From contig NZ_CP081120.1 of NCBI RefSeq assembly GCF_025141935.1, forward strand, positions 2,418,001-2,482,000: DNA of 64,000 bases, in the 5' to 3' direction. The notes below the pieces were generated by a model. The model made no database searches. It worked only from the letters and a program-made list of their open reading frames with translations, and was not told the origin of the DNA. This document shows positions 54,779 through 63,145 of this stretch, piece by piece. The position numbers and the translations under genes are program-made. The number at the start of each line of letters is the position of its first letter. Positions within the stretch are counted from its first letter, which is position 1. This DNA comes from Sulfitobacter sp. S190 (GTDB lineage Bacteria; Pseudomonadota; Alphaproteobacteria; Rhodobacterales; Rhodobacteraceae).

Positions 54779-55456
54779 TTACTTGCGGGGGCGCGAAAAG
54801 ATCATGCGCTGTTCGTGCAGGTCTTCGGGCGCGCCGATCCAGGCATAGGCCAGCAGCGCGGGTTCGCGTTTGCCCACGGTGATGCGGTGCAGGTGCTGGG
54901 GCGGATTGAAGATCATCGAGCCGGGCACATAGACGCCCTGATGATTTTCCGACACCGCCCCCGACAGGCACACATAGCTTTCGGTGATGCCGTGGTGGGC
55001 GTGGGCGGGATAGGTGCAGCCCGGACCGAACAGCACCACGCCCAGGATGATTTCGGTGCTGACCACCGGTCCGGTACCGCCCGCGATCTCGGCGTAGGCG
55101 AACGTGTCCTGCAGCCCCTTTGGCACCCGCTCGTACCCGTATTGCCAGCTGAGATCGGGGGCCACCACGTCCAGCGCGCGGATCACCGGGGCCAGCACGC
55201 CCTGCCGCCCTTCGTCGAGCGCGCGGCGCAGGTGGGCGGTTACCGGTTTGTCGGCCTTGGGTTGCGGTGTCACGGGAGCGTTGGTGCGAATGAGGCGGCT
55301 GATCGCCTCGCGGACCTTGCGCTGGTGGCCCGCGATCTTGTCGCTGCCGCCAGCGGGCAGAAAACGGTAAAGCTCGTCGTATTCCTGCAGCAGATAGCGC
55401 CAGTCCGGCAGCTGGCGCAGGGTAAGGCGCGGGGCGGTATCGGCGGATGGGGTCAT
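54779..55456 (-). CDS. dddL: Dimethylsulfoniopropionate lyase DddL
   Basis: 225-residue cupin enzyme cleaving DMSP to dimethyl sulfide and acrylate. The cupin metal site is visible: H152-A-H154 and E159 in TYPAHAHHGITESYVC, with H190 in NPPQHLHRIT. The segment YVCLSGAVSENHQGVYVPGS matches DddL. The N-terminal helical part is also typical. AGGAG lies upstream of the ATG at 55456. Known in marine Rhodobacteraceae; it supports the habitat assignment. Confidence 0.9.
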   Translation of the reverse strand: MTPSADTAPRLTLRQLPDWRYLLQEYDELYRFLPAGGSDKIAGHQRKVREAISRLIRTNAPVTPQPKADKPVTAHLRRALDEGRQGVLAPVIRALDVVAPDLSWQYGYERVPKGLQDTFAYAEIAGGTGPVVSTEIILGVVLFGPGCTYPAHAHHGITESYVCLSGAVSENHQGVYVPGSMIFNPPQHLHRITVGKREPALLAYAWIGAPEDLHEQRMIFSRPRK

Positions 55457-55596
55457 GGCCGCTCTCCTGGCGGGTGGATTTTGCGCCACATTAGCCACGC
55501 GGCGACCAAAGGAAAGGGGCCGCGCCCTCTTTTCGCCGATGCCGCGCTCTGACATACTGCGGATGATCCAATAACAAGCAAATGCAGGCGCCTCAC

Positions 55597-57558
55597 ATGT
55601 CCGATCTTCTGTCCGGCACCACGCCGGAGCCGACCGATTACGATGCCTCCTCCATCGAGGTACTGGAGGGGCTGGAACCCGTCCGCAAGCGCCCCGGCAT
55701 GTATATCGGCGGCACCGACGAACGTGCGCTGCACCATATGGTGGCCGAAGTGCTCGACAATTCGATGGACGAGGCGGTCGCGGGCCACGCCAACCGCATC
55801 GAAGTGGAGCTGCACGCCGATTACAGCCTCACGGTGCGCGACAACGGCCGCGGTATCCCGATTGATCCGCATCCCAAGTTCCCCGACAAATCCGCGCTGG
55901 AAGTGATCCTGTGCACGCTGCACGCGGGCGGCAAATTCTCGGGCAAGGCCTACCAGACGTCGGGCGGTCTGCACGGGGTGGGTGCCTCTGTCGTCAACGC
56001 GCTGTCGGATTCGATGGTCGTGCAGGTGGCGCGCAACAAGGAAGTCTATGAGCAGCGCTTTTCGCGCGGCCTGCCGCTGGGCCCGGTCGAAAAGGTGGGC
56101 GCGGCCCCCAACCGGCGCGGCACCACGGTCACCTTTCACGCGGACGAGCAGATTTTCGGCAGCCACCGCTTCAAGCCCGCGCGGTTGTTCAAATCGATCC
56201 GGTCGAAAGCCTATCTGTTTTCGGGTGTGGAAATCCGCTGGAAATCGGCCATTGACGATGGCGAGACCCCGACGGAGGCGACGTTCCATTTTCCCGGTGG
56301 CCTGTCGGATTACCTGACCGAGACGCTGGGCAAATCCACCACCTACGCCGAGACCGCCTTTGCCGGCACGGTCGATTTCCGCGAGAAATTCGGCGAGGCG
56401 GGCAAGGTCGAATGGGCGATCAACTGGACGCCGTCGCGCGACGGGTTTATCCAGAGCTATTGCAACACGGTCCCCACCCCCGAGGGCGGCACCCATGTCG
56501 CGGGGTTCTGGGCGGCGATCCTGAAAGGCATCAAGGCCTACGGCGAATTGTCGAACAACAAGAAGGCCGCATCGATCACCCGCGACGACCTGATGTCGGG
56601 GGGCTGTGCGCTGGTGTCGTGTTTCATTGCCGATCCTGCGTTCGTGGGCCAGACCAAGGACCGGTTGTCCACCGAGGCCGCCGCCAAAATGACCGAAGGC
56701 GCGGTGCGCGACCACTTTGACAACTGGCTGGCGGCAGACACGAAGTCCGCCGGTGCGATCCTCGATTTTCTGGTGCTGCGCGCCGAGGAGCGTCTGCGCC
56801 GCCGTCAGGAAAAGGAAACCGCGCGCAAGAGTGCCACCAAGAAGCTGCGCCTGCCCGGCAAGCTGACCGATTGCACCAGCAAGTCGCGCGAGGGCACTGA
56901 GCTGTTCATCGTGGAGGGCGATTCTGCGGGCGGGTCCGGCAAGGGCGCGCGCAACCGCGTCAATCAGGCCCTGCTGCCGCTGAAGGGCAAGATCCTCAAC
57001 GTGTTGGGCGCCGCGTCGGGCAAGCTCAACACCAACGCCGAGATCAACGATCTGTGCGAGGCGCTGGGGGTCGGCATGGGCACGAAATTCAACCTCGACG
57101 ATCTGCGCTATGACAAGATCATCATCATGACCGACGCCGATGTGGACGGGGCGCATATCGCGTCCCTGCTGATGACGTTCTTTTTCACGCAGATGCGCCC
57201 GATGATCGACGCGGGCCACCTGTATCTGGCCTGTCCGCCGCTTTACCGGCTGACGCAGGGTGCGCGCCGCGTCTATGTCGCCGACGACGCCGAGAAGAAC
57301 GCCCTGCTGGAGAAGGGCTTGGGCGGCAAGGGCAAGATCGACGTGCAGCGGTTCAAGGGGCTGGGCGAGATGGACGCCAAGGATCTGAAGGAAACCACGA
57401 TGGATCCCGCAACCCGCAAGCTGATCCGGGTGACCGTCGACGAGGACATGCCGGGCGAGACCGGCGATCTGGTCGAGCGGTTGATGGGCAAGAAGCCGGA
57501 GTTGCGGTTCCAGTACATTCAGGAAAACGCGCGGTTCGTCGAAGAACTGGACGTGTGA
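55597..57558 (+). CDS. parE: DNA topoisomerase IV subunit B
   Basis: 653-residue ATPase subunit of topoisomerase IV, needed to separate replicated chromosomes. GHKL ATPase motifs: EVLDNSMDEAVAG, RDNGRGIPID and GGLHGVGASVVNALS; the TOPRIM domain has EGDSAGGSGKGARNR and DADVDGAHI. Shorter than GyrB, without the large insert, which fits ParE. Start 55597 (MSDLLSG) is preferred over the ATG at 55582. Confidence 0.95.
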   Translation: MSDLLSGTTPEPTDYDASSIEVLEGLEPVRKRPGMYIGGTDERALHHMVAEVLDNSMDEAVAGHANRIEVELHADYSLTVRDNGRGIPIDPHPKFPDKSALEVILCTLHAGGKFSGKAYQTSGGLHGVGASVVNALSDSMVVQVARNKEVYEQRFSRGLPLGPVEKVGAAPNRRGTTVTFHADEQIFGSHRFKPARLFKSIRSKAYLFSGVEIRWKSAIDDGETPTEATFHFPGGLSDYLTETLGKSTTYAETAFAGTVDFREKFGEAGKVEWAINWTPSRDGFIQSYCNTVPTPEGGTHVAGFWAAILKGIKAYGELSNNKKAASITRDDLMSGGCALVSCFIADPAFVGQTKDRLSTEAAAKMTEGAVRDHFDNWLAADTKSAGAILDFLVLRAEERLRRRQEKETARKSATKKLRLPGKLTDCTSKSREGTELFIVEGDSAGGSGKGARNRVNQALLPLKGKILNVLGAASGKLNTNAEINDLCEALGVGMGTKFNLDDLRYDKIIIMTDADVDGAHIASLLMTFFFTQMRPMIDAGHLYLACPPLYRLTQGARRVYVADDAEKNALLEKGLGGKGKIDVQRFKGLGEMDAKDLKETTMDPATRKLIRVTVDEDMPGETGDLVERLMGKKPELRFQYIQENARFVEELDV

Positions 57559-57567
57559 GCGGGCGCG

Positions 57568-57963
57568 CTACTGCTGCACGCTTTGCAGGTAGGCCACCAG
57601 TTCGACAATCGGGCGGCTGGTAAAGATCGGCTGGCCGAGGTGGGTCTTGAGCGGGGTGTCGTCGCCTTCGAAGAAATCCCCGTAGATCGGCATGTCCGAT
57701 CCGTGGCTAATCAGCGGATCGCGCCCGTCGATGCGCATCACCACCCGCAGCGTGGGGAAGATGTTGCCGTTGCGCGCCTGCAGCGTGCTGAGGTCGGAGG
57801 GTTGCACCAGAAGCGCAGGCGCCATCGGGCCGTTCCCGTCGTGGTTCACCCCGTGGCAGGTGGCGCAATTCTGGGCGTAAAGCTCGGCACCGAGGCCTGC
57901 GCCCTGCGCCTGTGCGCCGGCCGCCAGCAGGCAAAGGACGGTAGCGAGAATGTATCGTTGCAT
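57568..57963 (-). CDS. Small c-type cytochrome
   Basis: 131 residues. Signal peptide 1-20; the heme site is C33-A-T-C36-H37 in AQNCATCHGVN; the likely axial Met lies in SHGSDMPIYGDFF. The protein is probably periplasmic and could pass electrons between respiratory or oxidative enzymes. Neighbours do not fix a partner. Convergent with parE, 9 bases apart. Confidence 0.9.
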   Translation of the reverse strand: MQRYILATVLCLLAAGAQAQGAGLGAELYAQNCATCHGVNHDGNGPMAPALLVQPSDLSTLQARNGNIFPTLRVVMRIDGRDPLISHGSDMPIYGDFFEGDDTPLKTHLGQPIFTSRPIVELVAYLQSVQQ

Positions 57964-58107
57964 CGTCGGACCTTTCGTGTCGCGGGTATAGGTCCGATGC
58001 TAATGCACCGCGATGCGCCGCCCATGATCTGGATCAAGCGGGCGCGAAAAAGCGGCGGTGGGGGTGGGAAAGGATGGGGCCCTGTGGCCCCACCCGTGTG
58101 GTCCTCT

Positions 58108-58194
58108 TCAGACCATGAAGCTGGCGGCGGTGACGCCCCAAACGCTCATCATGGCGACAAAACCGAATACCGTGGGTGCAATAACGCGAAGCAT
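58108..58194 (-). CDS. 28-residue single-helix membrane peptide
   Basis: Short frame with AAGGAAG seven bases before the ATG and a TGA stop. Basic start MLRVIAP, then a hydrophobic stretch to the end (TVFGFVAMMSVWGVT and AASFMV), so one membrane helix with almost no loops. Small helix-only proteins of this kind are common around respiratory complexes. It has a 221-base upstream region with hairpins and a possible TATAGT -10 box near 58320 on the minus strand. The GGGGCC/GGCCCC stem at 58076-58091 lies downstream. Confidence 0.6.
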   Translation of the reverse strand: MLRVIAPTVFGFVAMMSVWGVTAASFMV

Positions 58195-58415
58195 AGTGAT
58201 CTTCCTTTTCCAGGCAGCGGCCCGTTCGCCGCTGCGGTCAGTGCCGCGGGACCCTTGTGGCCCTGCGATCTGAATAAGAGGTGGGGACGGTGCGTTGAAA
58301 TAATAAGGGACCGGATGGTCACTATACTACACCGCGGCGCGAGTGCTCCGTAACAAACGCGCGGGCGCGCGCGGTTTGTCCTTGCGGTGACGCCGGACCC
58401 GCGCATGATGGCGTC
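58195..58415. other. Upstream region of the membrane peptide and the lipoprotein gene
   Basis: 221 bases without a gene. It contains GCAGCGG (58213-58219) with CCGCTGC, a long CGCGCG-rich inverted repeat near 58358-58380 and a candidate minus-strand promoter (TAGTATAGT near 58322). The divergent lipoprotein gene starts at 58416. Confidence 0.4.
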
Positions 58416-59090
58416 ATGCGTATGGCTTTCATTCTTTTGCTGTTTCTGGCCGCCTGTGGCCGCCCCCTGTCGGACGCGGAGCGCGCCTTTGCCTTCGGGC
58501 TGACGGGCGACACGCTTGATTACGACCGGGTGCGCCTGCACGACGGGGCGCCCACGCGGGCCGTCACCTTCCGGCGCAAACCACGCCCGCGCACCACCTG
58601 CCGCGAACAGATCCTGCCGCCGCCCCAGGACGAGATCATCACCACGAAACCCGCGGCCGTTGCGCTCTACAACACCGTCCTGTTCGACCGGGACTGGTAT
58701 CTGGACGACTACCTGCCCGATTATCCCGACCGCATCGGGCTGATCGCCGCGATGCTGTTTGCCCACGAGATGACCCACGTCTGGCAATGGCAGAACCGCC
58801 GCTTGACCGGCTTTACGCCGCTGCGCGCCGCGACCGAACATTCGCCCGGCGCCGATCCTTATCTGTTCGAGATCGGCGACCGCAGGTTTCTCGATTTCGG
58901 CTACGAGCAGCAAGGCTCCATCGTGGAGGAGTTCGTCTGCTGCCGCGCCTTGGCCCCGCAAGGCGCGCGGACGCAGCGGTTGCACAGCCTGATTTCGCAG
59001 GTCATGCCGCTGTCGCCGCTGCCCGCGCGTCCGCCCTATGACGTGGGTCTGCCGTGGGACGGCGTTGATCTGGACACCATCTGCCGTTGA
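58416..59090 (+). CDS. Lipoprotein with HExxH metalloprotease-like motif
   Basis: 224 residues. Lipobox L-A-A-C14 after a short signal peptide. The H117-E118-M-T-H121 motif lies in LFAHEMTHVWQWQNRRL, with a further Glu in GSIVEEFVCC as possible third ligand. The motif fits a gluzincin-like peptidase or a protein that merely binds zinc. Family not recognised. It is 8 bases upstream of a DMT-like gene. Confidence 0.7.
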   Translation: MRMAFILLLFLAACGRPLSDAERAFAFGLTGDTLDYDRVRLHDGAPTRAVTFRRKPRPRTTCREQILPPPQDEIITTKPAAVALYNTVLFDRDWYLDDYLPDYPDRIGLIAAMLFAHEMTHVWQWQNRRLTGFTPLRAATEHSPGADPYLFEIGDRRFLDFGYEQQGSIVEEFVCCRALAPQGARTQRLHSLISQVMPLSPLPARPPYDVGLPWDGVDLDTICR

Positions 59091-59098
59091 GGACGCCC

Positions 59099-59533
59099 AT
59101 GACACAATATGCCATCATCATGACGCTTGCGGGCATCGGCATTCCGCTGCTCGCGGCGTTGAATGCAGCGCTTGGCACGCGGATCGGATCGCCCGCCGTG
59201 GCGGCCACGGTGCTGTTTGCCATCGCGTTCGCCACGGCGCTGGTGGTGGCCCTTGCGACCGGGCCCGGTGCATTTGCACGCGTTGCAGGCACCCCGCGCC
59301 ACCTGTTGCTGGCCGGTGTGCTGATCGCGTTCTACGTGCTGAGTATCACCTATATCGCGCCGCATTTCGGGATCGGGAATGCGGTCTTCTTCGTGCTGCT
59401 GGGCCAGCTCATTTCGGCCGCGTTGATTGACCAGTTCGGGCTGTTTGGTGCGCAGGTCTCGCCCATAAGCCCGACCCGTGCCGCAGGCATCGCGACCATG
59501 GCGATCGGTGTCTGGCTGACGCAGCTGGCCTAG
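59099..59533 (+). CDS. DMT superfamily membrane protein (DUF606/YdcZ type)
   Basis: 144 residues with about five transmembrane helices. The repeats AGIGIPLLAALNAALGTRIGSPAVAATVLFAIAF and NAVFFVLLGQLISAALIDQFGLFG mark the DUF606 group of half-size DMT proteins, which may act as dimers. Substrate unknown. The start at 59099 has GAGG close upstream. Its stop overlaps the convergent Ldh-type gene by 4 bases. Confidence 0.86.
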   Translation: MTQYAIIMTLAGIGIPLLAALNAALGTRIGSPAVAATVLFAIAFATALVVALATGPGAFARVAGTPRHLLLAGVLIAFYVLSITYIAPHFGIGNAVFFVLLGQLISAALIDQFGLFGAQVSPISPTRAAGIATMAIGVWLTQLA

Positions 59534-60522
59534 CCGCCCGCGGGCCCTTCGGCCAGTCCGGTGATCAGATCCCATGTCTGTGCCCCCACATCGACGGGAT
59601 CCTGCCCCGTCTTGCCCCGGCCGGGCATCCGCGCGCCCGCGTCGCGCGCAATGTGATCTGCCAGCGCCTGAACCTTCTGGGCGAAATCCGGCGCGGTGCC
59701 GGGATCGATCAGCACATAGTACTGGCCCAGATCGTGCGGCGCGCCCTCGGGCGCCTTGAGCGGTTTGACATCGCGCGACAGCACCGAGCCGGTCATCCCC
59801 GCCGCAAGAATTTCGACCATGAGACCAAAGCCCCAGCCCTTGTATCCGCCCGTTGAGACAAGCGATCCGCCCAGCGCGGCGGTGGGATCGGTCGTCGGCT
59901 TGCCGTCGGCGTCAAGCGCCCAGCCTTCGGGGATGCGTTCGCCTGCCGCCTTGGCCATCGTGATCTTGCCCAGAGCGACGGTGGTCGTGGACTGGTCGAA
60001 TTGCATCGCGATCCCGCCCTGCCCGTCGGGCACCGAAAACGCCATCGGGTTGGTGCCGATGGCGCGGGTCTTGCCCCCCGGTGCGGCCACGATCGGCGAT
60101 GCGTTGGTCATGCCCAGCGCAATCATGCCCGCCGCCGCGATCTGTTCGGTGAAATAGCCCAGCGAGGTGCAGGTATGCGCGTGTCCCACCGCCAGCGACG
60201 CCACGCCATTGGTGCGTGCGGCATCGAGCGCGAGCGGCAGGGCGTGGGCGAATGCCGGTTGCGCGAATCCGAAGCCCGCATCGACCACCACGGTGCCGGG
60301 GCGCGGGGTGCTGACCTGCGGTGTCACGGTGCCGTTGACACGCCCGCTTTGCAATTGCTGGCAGTAGCTTTCGACATAGTAGAGGCCGCAGATCTTGTTG
60401 CCGATGCTTTCGGCCTTGCGCACGGCGCGGGCCACTTCGGCGGCGGCAAAATCGCCCGCACCATGCGCCAGAAGCGCGCTGCGGGTGGTTTGTTCGATGT
60501 CGTCGAGAGATATTTTCGGCAT
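59530..60522 (-). CDS. Ldh family NAD(P)H oxidoreductase
   Basis: 330 residues of the malate/L-lactate dehydrogenase type-2 family. Visible parts: VGHAHTCTSLGYFTEQIAAAGMI, TNASPIVAAPGG and GTNPMAFSVPDG. Members reduce 2-oxo acids or cyclic imines such as piperideine-2-carboxylate; the exact substrate is not clear from sequence. The N-terminal helices MPKISLDDIEQTTRSALLAHG are typical. Confidence 0.85.
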   Translation of the reverse strand: MPKISLDDIEQTTRSALLAHGAGDFAAAEVARAVRKAESIGNKICGLYYVESYCQQLQSGRVNGTVTPQVSTPRPGTVVVDAGFGFAQPAFAHALPLALDAARTNGVASLAVGHAHTCTSLGYFTEQIAAAGMIALGMTNASPIVAAPGGKTRAIGTNPMAFSVPDGQGGIAMQFDQSTTTVALGKITMAKAAGERIPEGWALDADGKPTTDPTAALGGSLVSTGGYKGWGFGLMVEILAAGMTGSVLSRDVKPLKAPEGAPHDLGQYYVLIDPGTAPDFAQKVQALADHIARDAGARMPGRGKTGQDPVDVGAQTWDLITGLAEGPAGG

Positions 60523-60540
60523 AAAGCCCTCCGGTTGCGG

Positions 60541-61224
60541 TCAGACCGCGGCAAGCTGGCCCTGATCGAGCCGGATCTGGCGGTCCATCCGCGCGGCAAG
60601 GTCAAGGTTGTGGGTGGCAATGAGCGCGGCGAGACCGGTGTCGCGCACCAGCGTCAGCAGGGCGGCGAAAACGCGGTCCGATGTTTCGGGGTCGAGATTT
60701 CCTGTCGGTTCATCGGCCAAAAGCAGGCGCGGCCCGTTCGCCAGTGCCCTGCAAAAGGCGACACGCTGCTGTTCGCCGCCCGACAGCGCGGCGGGGCGGT
60801 GCGCGGCGCGCGCCTTGATGCCGACACGCCCCAACAGGTCCAGCGCGCGGTTTTCCGCATCACGCCGGGGGGTGCCGTTGGCCAGCTGTGGCAGGACGAT
60901 GTTTTCGAGCGCGGTGAATTCCGGCAGCAGGTGGTGAAACTGGTAGATGAAGCCCACATCGGCGCGGCGCACCGCGGTGCGTTTGCCATCGCGCGCGCCG
61001 GTCAGGTCTTCGCCCGCGATGGCCACCTGCCCCGCGTCGGGCGTATCGAGCAGCCCCGCGATGTGCAGCAGCGTCGATTTGCCCGCCCCCGAGGGCGCCA
61101 CCAGCGCCACGACTTCGCCCGGCTGCACCTTCAGATCGATGCCGCGCAGCACCGTCACCTCGTTGGGTTTGCCGTGGTTATAGGCCTTGGTGATCGCGCT
61201 GAGCGACAGGATCGGATCACTCAT
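60541..61224 (-). CDS. lolD: Lipoprotein-releasing ABC ATPase
   Basis: 227 residues. Walker A in [18 protein letters not shown], signature [15 protein letters not shown], Walker [13 protein letters not shown]. These match LolD, the ATPase that powers release of outer-membrane lipoproteins. Overlaps the upstream lolC gene by 8 bases. Confidence 0.93.
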   Translation of the reverse strand: MSDPILSLSAITKAYNHGKPNEVTVLRGIDLKVQPGEVVALVAPSGAGKSTLLHIAGLLDTPDAGQVAIAGEDLTGARDGKRTAVRRADVGFIYQFHHLLPEFTALENIVLPQLANGTPRRDAENRALDLLGRVGIKARAAHRPAALSGGEQQRVAFCRALANGPRLLLADEPTGNLDPETSDRVFAALLTLVRDTGLAALIATHNLDLAARMDRQIRLDQGQLAAV

Positions 61225-62503
61225 AGCGCAGCGCCTCGACGGGGTTCATGCGCGCCGCGCGGCGGGCGGGAAAGATCGTCACGATGAACGACAGCCCCAG
61301 CGACAGGGCCACCGCCGACAGCACATCGCCCAGTTGCAGTTTCGCAGGCAGGAAGTAGATGCCCCGGATCGACGGGTCCCACGCATTGCCACCCGACAGC
61401 CAGTTCACTATGCCGAATATCTGATCGACGTAGAGCGCGAAGAGACAGCCCAGGATCACACCCAGCGCCGTGCCGATAAGCCCGGTAAAGGCCCCGCAGA
61501 TGAAGAAGACCCGCAACACGGAGCCCTCGCTCAGGCCCATGGTGCGCAGGATGCCGATGTCGCGGCCCTTGTTCTTGACCAGCATGATCAGCCCCGACAC
61601 GATGTTCATCGCCGCGATCAGCACGAGGATCGACAGGATCACGAACATCACGTTGTCCTCGATGTCGAGCGCGTTGAGAAAGCCCGAGGAGGCATCCCGC
61701 CATGTCCAGATCAGCCCCTCGTCGCCTGCGGCGCGCAAAATGGCATTGGCCACCGGATCGACGTTGTCGGGGTCGGCGACCATCACCTCCAGCTCGGAGG
61801 CGCGGCCTTCGTAGTTGAAAAAGCTCTGCGCCTCCGCGATCGGCAGGTAGGCGCGGGTGCGGTCGATGTCGTAGCGCCCGGCAGTGAAGATATAGGTGAT
61901 TTCGTAACCGTTTACCCGCGGGCTGACACCGAAGGCGGTTTTGACCCCGTTGGGTGAAATGATGCGGATCGTATCGCCCACCCCCGCGCCCAGAGCGCGT
62001 GCCACGCCCGATCCGATGGCGATGCCTTCGCCGAAGCGGCCGATGTCGCCCTGCGCATCTTCGGGATCGGCAATGCGGGGGATGGTCAGCAGATCGTCGG
62101 GCGCGATGCCGAAAATCTCGACGCCCGCGTTGTTGCTGCCCAGCGAGGCCATGACCTGCCCGCGCACCAGCGGCGCGACCCGGGTCACGCCATCGACGGC
62201 GCGCACGCTGTCGGCCAGCGCTTCGTAATCATCGATGGAGCGGTCGATGCCACCGCTGGGCTGCACGGTGCCCATCTCGTAGACCGTCACATGGGCGTTG
62301 GCCCCCAGGATCGTATCGACGAATTCGGCGCGGAACCCCGAGCGCACGGCCAGCGTGGCGATCAGCGCAAAGACCGCCAGCGTGATGCCGATGAGGCTGA
62401 TCCAGGTCATGACACTGACGCCGCCTTCGGCGCGGCGCGCGCGCAGGTACCGCCACGCGATCATCCATTCGAACGGGGCAAAGGGGGGAGTGTTCTGGGC
62501 CAT
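61217..62503 (-). CDS. lolC: Lipoprotein-releasing ABC permease (LolC/LolE)
   Basis: 428 residues. Starts [40 protein letters not shown], the typical LolC/E N-terminus with the first membrane helix; three more helices lie at the end ([69 protein letters not shown]) and a large periplasmic domain lies between. A single permease would form a homodimer with LolD, as in other alphaproteobacteria. AAGGA lies five bases before the ATG. Confidence 0.94.
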   Translation of the reverse strand: MAQNTPPFAPFEWMIAWRYLRARRAEGGVSVMTWISLIGITLAVFALIATLAVRSGFRAEFVDTILGANAHVTVYEMGTVQPSGGIDRSIDDYEALADSVRAVDGVTRVAPLVRGQVMASLGSNNAGVEIFGIAPDDLLTIPRIADPEDAQGDIGRFGEGIAIGSGVARALGAGVGDTIRIISPNGVKTAFGVSPRVNGYEITYIFTAGRYDIDRTRAYLPIAEAQSFFNYEGRASELEVMVADPDNVDPVANAILRAAGDEGLIWTWRDASSGFLNALDIEDNVMFVILSILVLIAAMNIVSGLIMLVKNKGRDIGILRTMGLSEGSVLRVFFICGAFTGLIGTALGVILGCLFALYVDQIFGIVNWLSGGNAWDPSIRGIYFLPAKLQLGDVLSAVALSLGLSFIVTIFPARRAARMNPVEALRYE

Positions 62504-62575
62504 GGGGGTCCTTGTGATTTGCCGCGCAAACTGCGGCTTTGGGCGCACAGGGTCAAGGGGGATCGGGGGCCGCGC

Positions 62576-63070
62576 TCAGGCGGTGCCGCGACGGCGCAGC
62601 GGCCAGACCATGAGCCGTGCCAGCCCTGCCAGCAGCGCCGCGCCCAGCACGAAACCCGCCGCGGCAAAACTCAGGCCCGCAAAGCTGATCGGGACAGCGG
62701 GCACATAAGCCTGCCACGCGGCCTGTGCGATGTCGGTGTCGGTGAGGCGGCTGGCGTGATAGGCGCGCATGAACGGTCCCTTTGCCCGCAGCGCGGCCAG
62801 ATCGTCGCGCAGGGTTTCGTAGCGGGCGATGGAGCGCGTCATGTCGGCGCGGCGCCGTTCGATAAAGGCAGTGCCCTGCATCTGTGCCAGTGCCTCGGTG
62901 CGGCTGAGGTTCTCGGCACGTGCGGAGGCATCGAAATCGGCCACCACCTGTTCGAGCGCGTCCACAGCCCCGCCCAGCCGCTGCACGTACTGCTGCGAGA
63001 ACTCGGGAAATTGCGATCCGGCGGTTGCCCCCGCCAGCCCCCCTGCAAGAGCGATGCTGCGCAAGATCAT
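62576..63070 (-). CDS. DUF2937 family membrane protein
   Basis: 164 residues. N-terminal hydrophobic segment then QFPEFSQQYVQRLGGAVDALEQVV, a long helical stretch and a C-terminal membrane helix (LSFAAAGFVLGAALLAGLARLMVWPL). This order matches DUF2937; function unknown. It lies upstream of lolC with a 72-base gap. Confidence 0.88.
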   Translation of the reverse strand: MILRSIALAGGLAGATAGSQFPEFSQQYVQRLGGAVDALEQVVADFDASARAENLSRTEALAQMQGTAFIERRRADMTRSIARYETLRDDLAALRAKGPFMRAYHASRLTDTDIAQAAWQAYVPAVPISFAGLSFAAAGFVLGAALLAGLARLMVWPLRRRGTA

Positions 63071-63145
63071 CAGGTGCCTGTGGTTCTTGTTATCGTTGAT
63101 CCGAGGCTGCCATGGCCGGGCCTGTCAGACAAGCCCGGCGTGCGC

